64,000 nt of DNA from Hamadaea sp013361475 (GTDB lineage Bacteria > Actinomycetota > Actinomycetes > Mycobacteriales > Micromonosporaceae), in assembly GCF_040654195.1 (NCBI RefSeq), contig NZ_JBFAHM010000023.1, forward strand, positions 1-64,000, in the 5' to 3' direction. The position numbers were made by a program, and so were the translations under genes. The notes beneath the pieces are model-generated. The model did not search any database. It was given only the letters and a program-made list of their open reading frames with translations, and was not told where the DNA came from. How positions within the stretch are numbered: position 1 is the first letter of the stretch; every line of letters starts with the position of its first letter. This document shows positions 51,982-59,496 of this stretch, piece by piece.

Positions 51982-52886
51982 CCTTTGAGGGCTCCTTGCA
52001 TGATTCCGTGGATGATCTGCTTGCCCAGCAACGCGAACACGACGATCAGGGGCATCGTCGCGAGGGCGGCGCCGGTCAGGGTCAGCGAGTAGTCGGTGAT
52101 GTATCCACTCGCGACGGTGGACAGGGAGACCTGGACGGTGGGGTTCTCCGGGGTGAGGACGACCAGGGGCCAGAAGAAGTCGTTCCAGGCGTTCATGAAG
52201 GTCAGCATGCCCAGTACCGCCGCGGCCGGCCGGGCGATCGGCAGGACGACGTGCCAGAACAGGCCCAGGGTGCTGCACCCGTCGACCCGGCCGGCCTCGA
52301 GGAGTTCGGTCGGCACCGCGGACGACAGGAACTGCGACATGAAGAAGACGCCGAACGCGCTGACGAGGCTGGGTGCGATCACCGCGTACAGGGTGTCGAT
52401 GAGCTGCCACTTGGCCATCAGGATGTACAGCGGGATGACGCCGAGCTGGCCGGGCACCATCATCGTCGCGATGACCCCGACGTAGAGCGCGGGCCGGCCG
52501 CGGAAGCGCAGTTTGGCGAAGGCGAATCCGGCCAGCGACGAGAACAGCACGACGCTGAAGGTGATGACCGAGGAGACGATCACCGAGTTGATCAGCGCCT
52601 TGCCGAACGCCACGGTGTCGAAGACCCGGCGGATGTTCTCGACGAGGTGCGTACCGGGGAACAGCGGCGGCGGCACCTGGCCGAGCGCCGAGTTGTCCAT
52701 CGAGGCGACGATGAGGCTGTAGTACAGCGGGAACGCCGAGAAGAACAGGAACGCGATCAGGGTCAGGTAGGTCAGCGGGTGCGCCCGCCGGATGAACCCG
52801 ATCGGGCGTACGCGGGTCTTCTGCTTGTAGACCTCGCTCACCGGGCGGCGGGTCCGGGGCGGGACGGTGGGCGTCGTGGTCGACAT
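51978..52886 (-). CDS. Sugar ABC permease (CebG-like)
   Basis: 302 aa, six membrane segments; EAA loop ELLEAGRVDGCSTLGLFWHV (about residues 205-225). A long polar N-terminus (PRTRRPVSEVYKQKTRVRP) precedes the first helix. The start ATG shares a base with the previous stop (TGATG). Pairs with the CebF-like permease. Confidence 0.92.
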   Translation of the reverse strand: MSTTTPTVPPRTRRPVSEVYKQKTRVRPIGFIRRAHPLTYLTLIAFLFFSAFPLYYSLIVASMDNSALGQVPPPLFPGTHLVENIRRVFDTVAFGKALINSVIVSSVITFSVVLFSSLAGFAFAKLRFRGRPALYVGVIATMMVPGQLGVIPLYILMAKWQLIDTLYAVIAPSLVSAFGVFFMSQFLSSAVPTELLEAGRVDGCSTLGLFWHVVLPIARPAAAVLGMLTFMNAWNDFFWPLVVLTPENPTVQVSLSTVASGYITDYSLTLTGAALATMPLIVVFALLGKQIIHGIMQGALKG

Positions 52887-53782
52887 CAGGCCCTCCGGAT
52901 GCGTCGGGTGAGCAGGAAGTTCAGCATCGCGGCGAGGACGATGACGAGGAACATGAGCCAGGCGGTCGCCGAGGCGTAGCCGAAGTCGAACCGGCCGAAG
53001 CCGGCCTGGTAGAGGTAGAGCGCCAAGGTCTGGAACTGCCCGTCGGAGCCGCCGGTGAGGCCGCCGCCGCCGAACAGCAGCGGTTCGGCGAAGACCTGGA
53101 GACCGCCGATGGTGGAGACGATGACGGTGAAGATGATGGTGGGCCGGATCGACGGGATGGTGATCCGCCACAGGCGCTGCATCGAGGTGGCGCCGTCGAG
53201 GATCGCGGCCTCGTGCAGCGAGTCCGGCACGGCCTGCATCGCCGCGAGGTAGATCAGCGCGTTGTAGCCGGTCCAGCGCCAGATGATCATCGCCGAGATG
53301 GCGATGTGGGAGGTGGCGGTGCCGGCCTGCCAGTCGATGTGGCCGATGCCGAACTGGCCGAGCACCCAGTTGATCATGCCGTAGTCCCGGCCGAAGAGCT
53401 GGCCGAAGATGATCGCGACGGCGACCACGCTGGTCACGTTGGGCAGCAACAGCCCGGTACGCCACAGCGTCTGGCCGCGGAGCCGGTTGTTGAGGATGTG
53501 CGCGAGCAGGATGGCGAACAGCAGCTGCGGAACGGTCGAGATGACCCAGATCGACGCGGTGTTGCCGAGCGCGTTCCAGAACAGCGAGTCCGCGAAGAGA
53601 GCCTTGTAGTTCGCCAGGCCGACGAAGGGATGCTCGTCTTCGAGCAGACTCCAGTCGTGCAGCGACACCCAGGCCGTGTAGACCAGCGGGAACGCGCCCA
53701 ACAGTCCGAACAGAAGGTAGAACGGCGAGATGTAGAGGTAGGGCGACGCCTTCACATCCGCCCGGTGCAGCCACGATTTCAC
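52886..53782 (-). CDS. Sugar ABC permease (CebF-like)
   Basis: 298 aa, six membrane segments; EAA loop SLHEAAILDGATSMQRLWRI (about residues 190-210). GTG at 53782 follows GAGGAG; the open frame upstream crosses the intergenic hairpin and is rejected. No ATPase gene in the operon. Confidence 0.92.
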   Translation of the reverse strand: MKSWLHRADVKASPYLYISPFYLLFGLLGAFPLVYTAWVSLHDWSLLEDEHPFVGLANYKALFADSLFWNALGNTASIWVISTVPQLLFAILLAHILNNRLRGQTLWRTGLLLPNVTSVVAVAIIFGQLFGRDYGMINWVLGQFGIGHIDWQAGTATSHIAISAMIIWRWTGYNALIYLAAMQAVPDSLHEAAILDGATSMQRLWRITIPSIRPTIIFTVIVSTIGGLQVFAEPLLFGGGGLTGGSDGQFQTLALYLYQAGFGRFDFGYASATAWLMFLVIVLAAMLNFLLTRRIRRA

Positions 53783-53825
53783 CAGGGGCTCCTCGGGTGT
53801 TTCAACGGGACGACCTGCGGGATGA

Positions 53826-53859
53826 CCGGCCCCGGTCCGGGCGTCTGGACCGAGGCCGG
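53826..53859 (-). terminator. Intercistronic hairpin after the CebE-like gene
   Basis: CCGGCCCCGGTCC pairs with GGACCGAGGCCGG (one mismatch) around an 8-nt loop in the 133-bp gap between the binding-protein and permease genes. It probably gives higher binding-protein than permease expression. Confidence 0.6.
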
Positions 53860-53915
53860 AGCCGGGGGAACCTCTCGGGTGAGCCGCCAGAAGTTCAGTC
53901 CGGTCAGGGGTGGCG

Positions 53916-55187
53916 TCAGACGATCTTCTTGATCTCCTCCAGCGCCTGCTTCCAGGCGGCGTCGGGCGTCTGCTTGCCCTGCTCCACACGGGTCAGGCCG
54001 TTCTGGATGGCGGTGTTGATGTCACCGGCCTTCGGCCCGAGGTACTGCGCCTTCATCGTCGTGATCGACTCGGAGAAGATCTTGCCGACCGGCGCGTTGT
54101 TGAAGAACGGGTTCTTGAAGTCGGTGATGACCGGGTCCTGGTACAGCGTGACGGTCGACGGGAAGTTGCCCGCCTTGCGGAAGACCTTGGCCTGCTGCTC
54201 CGGGCTGGTCAGCCACTTCGCCAGCTCGTACGCCTCCTTCTGGTGCTTGCCCTGCTTGGGCAGGGTCAGGAAGGAGCCGCCCCAGTTGCCGCCGCCGCCG
54301 GGGATCTTGGCGATGTCCCACTTGCCGGCCGCGTCCTTGGCCTGCTCCTGGATGTACGCCATCATCCAGGACGGGCAGGCGATGGTCGCGAACCGTCCCT
54401 TCTGGAATCCGGCGTTCCAGTCGGCCGACCAGGCCGCGATCTTCGCCGACAGACCCGCGTTGATCGCCTCGACGGTCTTGTCGAACGCGGCCCGCACCGA
54501 CGGGTTGGTCTCGACGATCACGTTGTCCTGGTTGTCGTAGAGGCCCTGGTCGAACTGGCCGAGCACCGAGCGGTACATGACGGTCGGGCCGTCCATGAAC
54601 GCGGAGTTCGGGATCTTCGCGGCGGCGTACTTCTTGCCGGCCGTGATGTAGCCGTCCCAGTCCTTCCACAGCGCCGAGACCTGGTCCCGGTCGGTGGGCA
54701 GGCCCGCCTTGGCGAACAGGTCGGTCCGGTAGCACATCGCCAGGCCGCCGACGTCGGTGCCGAAGCCGATCTGGGCGCCGTTCTTGCCGACCGAGGTCTG
54801 CCACTTCCAGTCCGGCCACTGCGACTTGATGTCGTTGGCGCCGAGGTCGATGAGGTTCACGAACTTGTCGGGGGTCGCCTTGAACTGGCCGATCCAGCCC
54901 TCTTCGATCGCCTCGATGTCGGCCGCGCCCTGCCCGGTGGCCAGGTGCGCCGCGAGATTCTTGTGATGGTCCTCCGCCTTGGTGACCCGCTCGGTGATCT
55001 CGATGTCCGGGTGGGCCTTCATGTATTCGGCGTAGAGGTCCTTGTATCCGAACTCGCCGAACGTCGCGACGACGAGCTTGACCTTGCCGCCACTGCCGGA
55101 GCTACCGCCGTCGTCGCCACACGCGGCGACCGCGGTGAGCAGTGCCACGGAGAGCGCCGCGGCACCGATTTTGTGCAGGTTGCGCAT
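53916..55187 (-). CDS. Sugar-binding lipoprotein (CebE-like)
   Basis: 423 aa. The signal MRNLHKIGAAALSVALLTAV followed by AAC gives a lipidated Cys near residue 23. The rest is a family 1 solute-binding protein (GEFGYKDLYAEYMKAHPDIE start). ATG at 55187 lies behind GGTGGAG. First gene of the beta-glucoside import operon; its promoter overlaps that of the divergent GH30 gene and a CebR-type box lies in its leader. Confidence 0.92.
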   Translation of the reverse strand: MRNLHKIGAAALSVALLTAVAACGDDGGSSGSGGKVKLVVATFGEFGYKDLYAEYMKAHPDIEITERVTKAEDHHKNLAAHLATGQGAADIEAIEEGWIGQFKATPDKFVNLIDLGANDIKSQWPDWKWQTSVGKNGAQIGFGTDVGGLAMCYRTDLFAKAGLPTDRDQVSALWKDWDGYITAGKKYAAAKIPNSAFMDGPTVMYRSVLGQFDQGLYDNQDNVIVETNPSVRAAFDKTVEAINAGLSAKIAAWSADWNAGFQKGRFATIACPSWMMAYIQEQAKDAAGKWDIAKIPGGGGNWGGSFLTLPKQGKHQKEAYELAKWLTSPEQQAKVFRKAGNFPSTVTLYQDPVITDFKNPFFNNAPVGKIFSESITTMKAQYLGPKAGDINTAIQNGLTRVEQGKQTPDAAWKQALEEIKKIV

Positions 55188-55260
55188 CAACTCCACCCCT
55201 TCACGGGCGCGTTCAAGAGGAACTCTGCGGGGGAGGCCCGGGGAGCTGGTGGCGCGTGAT

Positions 55261-55270
55261 AGAGCGCTCT
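55261..55270. promoter_or_regulatory. CebR/LacI-type operator
   Basis: AGAGCGCTCT is a perfect palindrome with the GAGCGCTC core of the CebR operator of Streptomyces. It lies about 15-25 bp inside the predicted transcript of the CebE-like gene, so a bound repressor would block elongation. No lacI-family gene is in the window. Confidence 0.55.
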
Positions 55271-55290
55271 CCGGGCTTATTTCGTGATGC

Positions 55291-55353
55291 GATTTAAGGC
55301 CCGATCGCTCGACGTGTCAAGCGTTGACTTCTTCGGAACACCGTGTTTACAGT
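55291..55353. promoter_or_regulatory. Overlapping divergent promoters of the cebE-like operon and GH30
   Basis: Plus strand: TTGACT (55324-55329), 18 bp, TACAGT (55348-55353). Minus strand: TTGACA (55320-55315), 18 bp, TAAATC (55296-55291). The two -35 boxes are the arms of GTCAAgcgTTGAC (55316-55328). This accounts for most of the 327-bp gene-free gap (55188-55514); the rest is a leader of about 155 nt before GH30. Confidence 0.6.
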
Positions 55354-55514
55354 TCCGCTCACAGAAGGTTCCATCGATGGATGTCGGGCAGGACACCGCG
55401 ATGGTGACTGGGTGGCGGGCCCGCGAGCTGCGGGTTTCCTGCGAGGTACGCCGTGCCTGCTGCGCGGGACGGCGGAGGCCGTCACCGCCGAATCCCCCGC
55501 AGAAAGGCACATCC

Positions 55515-57368
55515 ATGTCCCCACGCACGCCCCGCTTGGCGGCGCTCGCAACGCTGGCCCTCGCCGCCGGGTTGCTCGGACCCGTCCCGGCGCAGGCCGC
55601 CGGAGAAACCGTGAACGTCTGGCTGACCACCACATCGGACTCCGGCGGCCGCACCGTCACCCGGGGGCTGCAGCAGCAGACGCCGGTGGCGTACGCGGCG
55701 AGCAGCCCGGCCGGCAGCCAGACCGTCACCGTCAACGAGAACGTGACCTACCAGCAGTTCGAGGGCGCGGGCGCGTCGTTCACCGACACCGCGGCGTACC
55801 TGCTCGACGGGGGCGTCATCAGCACGGCCACCCGGGACGACGTCATGCGCAAGCTCTTCTCCCCCACCGACGGGATCGGGCTGAGCTTCCTGCGCAACCC
55901 GATGGGCGCCTCCGACCTCGCCCGGTACAACTACTCCTACGACGACACCTGTTGCGACCTGAACGACTTCTCGATCAGCCACGACCTCGCCGACGTCGTG
56001 CCGCTGACGAAGCAGGCGCGCCAGCTCAACCCCAACGGCGTCAAGCTGATGATGGTGCCGTGGAGCGCCCCGGCCTGGATGAAGGACAACAACAACTTCA
56101 TCGACCAGGGCTGGCTGATGTCGCAGTACTATCCGGCGTACGCCCAGTACTTCGTCAAGACGCTGCAGGCGTACGAGGCGCAGGGGATCCACGTCGACTA
56201 CATCTCGGTGCAGAACGAGCCGACCTGCTGCGGCGCGGGAACCACGTACGCCTCGATGAACTGGAACGGCAGCGGCCTGCAGTACTTCATGAAGACCAAC
56301 CTGTGGCCGGCGCTACGGGCGGCCGGGTTGACCACGAAGACGCTGGTCCTCGACTACAACTGGGGCAACTACAACGACCTCGGCTCGGTCCCGCTGGCCG
56401 ACTCCGCCGTACGCGGCGACTCCCTCTTCGGCGGCATCGCCTGGCACGGCTACGGCGGCGACGTCAACCTGCAGACGACGATCCACAACCAGTACCCGGG
56501 CGTCAACGCGTACATGACCGAGCACTCGGGCGGCACCTGGATCGCCAATCAGCAGACCGAGGACATGCTGAACATGATCGACTACACCCGGAACTGGGAC
56601 CGGTCCTGGGTGAAGTGGAGCCTGGCGGTCGACCAGAACCACGGCCCCCACTCGGGCGGCTGCGGCACCTGCACCGGCCTGATCACCGTCCACAACGGAG
56701 ACTCCCGTAGTGGGCAGGTCGACTACACGATCGAGTACTACACCATGGGTCACCTGACGAAGTTCGTGAAGCCCGGCGCGGTACGCATCGACTCCACCGC
56801 CAACAGCTCGGTCCCGAACGTCGCCTGGAAGAACCCGGACGGCAGCAAGGCGCTCATCGCGTACAACAACACGGGCAGCACGCAGACGCTGAAGGTCACC
56901 TGGGGCGCGCAGTCGTTCACCTACAGTCTGCCCACCAAGACGTCGGCCACCTTCACCTGGTCCGGTACGCAGTCCGGCGGCGGTACGCGGGTCGGCGCGA
57001 TCACCGGATACGGCGGCAAGTGTGTGGACGTGGCGGCGGCGAACTCCGCGAACGGCACCCAGGTGCAGCTCTACACCTGCAACGGCACGAACGCGCAGCA
57101 GTGGACCGTCGGCACCGACGGGACCATCCGGGCGCTGGGCAAGTGCCTGGACGTCTCGGGCGGCGGCACCGCGAACGGCACCAAGGTGCAGATCTGGGAC
57201 TGCAACGGCTCCGGCGCCCAGCAATGGACCTACACCGCCGGCAACGACCTGGTGAATCCGCAGGCGAACAAGTGCCTCGACGCCACCGGGCCGAGTTCGG
57301 CCGACGGCACCCCGCTGCAGATCTGGACCTGTGGCGGAACCGCCAACCAGAAGTGGACCCTCCCCTGA
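55515..57368 (+). CDS. Secreted GH30 glucanase with ricin-type lectin domain
   Basis: 617 aa. A signal peptide (about 1-32, ending PAQAAG) precedes a GH30 barrel with side beta-domain (about 35-480): acid/base Glu in YISVQNEPTCCG (about 233), nucleophile Glu in MTEHSGGTW (about 334). A C-terminal ricin beta-trefoil (about 495-617) has three QxW repeats (QQWTV, QQWTY, QKWTL). GH30 enzymes of this type hydrolyse beta-1,6-glucan or glucosylceramide-like links. ATG at 55515 starts the signal peptide; the upstream open frame covers the leader. Together with the GH16 and GH1 genes it suggests attack on fungal beta-glucan. Confidence 0.92.
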   Translation: MSPRTPRLAALATLALAAGLLGPVPAQAAGETVNVWLTTTSDSGGRTVTRGLQQQTPVAYAASSPAGSQTVTVNENVTYQQFEGAGASFTDTAAYLLDGGVISTATRDDVMRKLFSPTDGIGLSFLRNPMGASDLARYNYSYDDTCCDLNDFSISHDLADVVPLTKQARQLNPNGVKLMMVPWSAPAWMKDNNNFIDQGWLMSQYYPAYAQYFVKTLQAYEAQGIHVDYISVQNEPTCCGAGTTYASMNWNGSGLQYFMKTNLWPALRAAGLTTKTLVLDYNWGNYNDLGSVPLADSAVRGDSLFGGIAWHGYGGDVNLQTTIHNQYPGVNAYMTEHSGGTWIANQQTEDMLNMIDYTRNWDRSWVKWSLAVDQNHGPHSGGCGTCTGLITVHNGDSRSGQVDYTIEYYTMGHLTKFVKPGAVRIDSTANSSVPNVAWKNPDGSKALIAYNNTGSTQTLKVTWGAQSFTYSLPTKTSATFTWSGTQSGGGTRVGAITGYGGKCVDVAAANSANGTQVQLYTCNGTNAQQWTVGTDGTIRALGKCLDVSGGGTANGTKVQIWDCNGSGAQQWTYTAGNDLVNPQANKCLDATGPSSADGTPLQIWTCGGTANQKWTLP

Positions 57369-57382
57369 CGTAGCACCCGGCA

Positions 57383-57457
57383 AGATCATTGCGTCAGCCA
57401 TGCTGTATCAACGGGCATTTCGCCTCGCGAAACAGCATGGCTGGCGCAATGATCACG
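57383..57457. repeat. Intergenic palindrome, family 2, copy B
   Basis: GATCATTGCGTCAGCCATGC and its partner arm pair over 22 bp with a single mismatch; the loop carries CGGGCATTTCGCC and an inner TTTCGC-ctc-GCGAAA hairpin. It follows the GH30 stop by 14 bp. The gap 57369-57694 also holds a tandem repeat, a terminator and the ROK promoter. Confidence 0.92.
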
Positions 57458-57496
57458 CGAAAGCGGCGCGCGAAAGCGGCGCGCGAAAGCGCCGCG
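57458..57496. repeat. 13-bp tandem repeat beside family 2 copy B
   Basis: CGAAAGCGGCGCG occurs at 57458, 57471 and 57484 (last unit with one change). The first unit begins in the CGCG tip of the palindrome. Confidence 0.85.
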
Positions 57497-57507
57497 CGAA
57501 TGACAGT

Positions 57508-57558
57508 GGCGCCCGCCGACCGGTCCGAAGGCAGAGACCGGTCGAGCGGGCGCCGTTT
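57508..57558 (+). terminator. Long terminator hairpin
   Basis: GGCGCCCGC plus CGACCGGTC pair with GACCGGTCG plus GCGGGCGCC, an 18-bp stem with one bulged A and a 10-nt loop, followed by GTTT. It ends the GH30 transcript before the ROK gene. Confidence 0.75.
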
Positions 57559-57615
57559 CGTCGCGTGCGACCACCTCGGGGCGAGGTGACACCGAGATAT
57601 CTACACGCCTCTACT

Positions 57616-57645
57616 TTGAGACTTATTTCATATCATAAAATCAAG
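57616..57645 (+). promoter_or_regulatory. AT-rich ROK promoter/operator region
   Basis: A rare AT-rich block with TTGAGA (57616-57621), TAAAAT (57636-57641) and the imperfect inverted pair ATTTCAT / ATAAAAT. Spacing between the boxes is too short (14 bp) for a normal promoter, so the exact elements are unsure. Confidence 0.35.
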
Positions 57646-57694
57646 GTCTGGGGCATGCTGAGACGTTCCTCGAACGCAGAGGTGGGTTGCACAC

Positions 57695-58948
57695 ATGGTG
57701 GCGAGACGGGCGACGGTGCGTGACATGCGCCGGTCGAACAGGGCAGTCCTGCTCTCGAAGATCTACCTGGACGGGCCGCTGAGCCGGCATGAGCTGACGC
57801 AGCTCACCTCGCTGTCCCCGGCGAGCGTGAGCACGCTGGTCGCCGAGTTCCTCGAGGAGGGACTGGTCGAGGAGGCCGGCTCGGTCGAGTCCGACGGCGG
57901 CCGCCCGCGCGTACTGCTGCGGGTGGCGCCGAGCTTCGGCCATGTCATCGGCGTGGACGTCGGGGAGACCCGGGTGACCGTCGAGCTGTTCGACATGTCG
58001 ATGGCGGCGCTGGCCAAGGCCGACTATCCGATCGAGCCCAACCAGCTGGAACCCCGGGTCACGGTGGCGCACATCCTCGAAGGCATCACCGCCGTCTGCG
58101 CCCAGGCCGGGGTCGATGAGTCCACAGTGCTCGGCGTCGGGGTGGCCTTTCCCGGGGTCGTCGACTCCGGCGAGGAAGGCCTCGTCCACGCTCAGCACTT
58201 GGGCTGGGCGGACGGCGTACCCATCGGAACGATGTTGCGCGCGGGCACGCAGATTCCCGTCCACATCGACAACGGCGCGAAGACCCTGGGCCAGGCGGAG
58301 ATGTGGTTCGGCGCGGGCAGGGGCACCCAGCACGCGGTCATCGCGCTGGTCGGGTCGGGTGTCGGCGCGGCCGTGGTGGCCGACGGCGCGAGCTACCGCG
58401 GCTCCCGGAGCAGCGCGGGCGAGTGGGGGCACACCACGCTGGTCTACGGCGGGCGCCGGTGCCGCTGCGGCGCGCTCGGCTGCCTGGAGGCTTATGTCGG
58501 GGCGGAAGGCATCCTGGACCGCTACCGCGACGCGAACGGCCAGGGTGCGCCCGGGATCGACGAGGAGTCGGCGATCGGCTCGCTGATCGCGGCGGCCGAC
58601 TCGTCGCCCACCGCCCGCGAGGTCCTGACCCAGACCGTCGGCTACCTCGGCGCGGGCATCGCGACGCTGATCAACCTGTTCAACCCCGAGCGCATCGTGC
58701 TGGGCGGCTGGGCGGGCACCGCGCTCGGCGGCCGTTGGCTGCCGGAGATCCGCGCGGCCGCCGCCGAACACGCCCTCAAGCTGCCGTTCGCCCAGACCAC
58801 CATCACCCTGTGCGAGCTCGGGCCCGACGCCGTGGCGCTCGGGGCCGCGACGCTTCCGGTCGCGCGCCTGCTCGCCGACGGCGGCTTGCGGCCCGCGGCG
58901 GCCGCTCAATCCGCACTGGTACGCGGTCCACGCGTCCGCCGCTCGTAA
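57695..58948 (+). CDS. ROK family repressor of the beta-glucan locus
   Basis: 417 aa. N-terminal HTH (SRHELTQLTSLSPASVSTLV, about residues 29-48) and a ROK domain with DVGETRVTVELFDM, IDNGAKTLGQAE and the zinc motif CRCGALGCLEAY (about 249-260). ATG at 57695 begins after an AT-rich promoter region. It lies between the GH30 and GH16 genes and probably senses a beta-glucan-derived sugar and controls them. Confidence 0.9.
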   Translation: MVARRATVRDMRRSNRAVLLSKIYLDGPLSRHELTQLTSLSPASVSTLVAEFLEEGLVEEAGSVESDGGRPRVLLRVAPSFGHVIGVDVGETRVTVELFDMSMAALAKADYPIEPNQLEPRVTVAHILEGITAVCAQAGVDESTVLGVGVAFPGVVDSGEEGLVHAQHLGWADGVPIGTMLRAGTQIPVHIDNGAKTLGQAEMWFGAGRGTQHAVIALVGSGVGAAVVADGASYRGSRSSAGEWGHTTLVYGGRRCRCGALGCLEAYVGAEGILDRYRDANGQGAPGIDEESAIGSLIAAADSSPTAREVLTQTVGYLGAGIATLINLFNPERIVLGGWAGTALGGRWLPEIRAAAAEHALKLPFAQTTITLCELGPDAVALGAATLPVARLLADGGLRPAAAAQSALVRGPRVRRS

Positions 58949-58950
58949 CG

Positions 58951-59391
58951 TCAGTCCGTGGTGTCCCGGGCGGGGAGCGGCGTTTCGAAACAGGCCAGCC
59001 AGGTGGTGAGCAACGACTCCAGCTGGGCGGCCTGCTCGGGGGTCAGGAGATCGACCAGCCGGCGTTCGTAGCGCATGTGCTCGGCGAACGCCTGGTCGAT
59101 CAGTTCCCGCCCGGCCGGGGTCAACGCGACCACCCGGCCCCGGCCGTCGGTCTGACTGGGCCGCCGGGCGACGAGCCCAGCGCGTTCGAGCCGATCGATG
59201 CGTTTGGTCATCGCACCCGTCGTGACCATGGTGTGCGCGGCCAACTCTCCGGGCGCTCGCTCGAAGGGCGCACCCGCTCGGCGCAATGTGGCGAGGACGT
59301 CGAACTCACCCTCGCCGAGACCGTACCGGTGATAGACGACGGTCAGCTGCTCGGTCAGCTCGGCGGCGAGGCGGTGCAGCCGCCCGATGAC
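58951..59391 (-). pseudogene. MarR family gene lacking its 5' end
   Basis: The frame reads VIGRLHRLAAELTEQLTVVY, then the winged HTH (HTMVTTGAMTKRIDRLERAG) and a full C-terminus, 147 codons in all. The frame upstream (59392-59404) has no ATG, GTG or TTG before a family 2 palindrome (59405-59483), and a stop lies within that element. Relatives normally have some 25-30 more N-terminal residues before this point. A TTG at 59286 would give 111 aa without the first helices. I infer that the palindrome replaced the start. A CTG or non-canonical start cannot be excluded. Confidence 0.6.
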
Positions 59392-59404
59392 GCGCCTCCG
59401 TCCC

Positions 59405-59483
59405 GCGTGATCATTGCGTCACCCATGCTGTTTGAACGGGCATTTCGCCGCCCGAAGCAGCGTGGCTGACGCAATGATCACGC
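59405..59483. repeat. Intergenic palindrome, family 2, copy C
   Basis: Perfect 17-bp ends GCGTGATCATTGCGTCA / TGACGCAATGATCACGC, imperfect inner arms and the conserved CGGGCATTTCGCC loop. It lies between the truncated MarR frame and the 3' end of the GH16 gene. Confidence 0.92.
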
Positions 59484-59496
59484 TGGGGGCGCTAGG

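Noticed and set aside
59286..59483. A start for the MarR frame at TTG 59286
   Set aside because: It would remove the first helices of the MarR core that are clearly encoded upstream in the same frame up to 59391.
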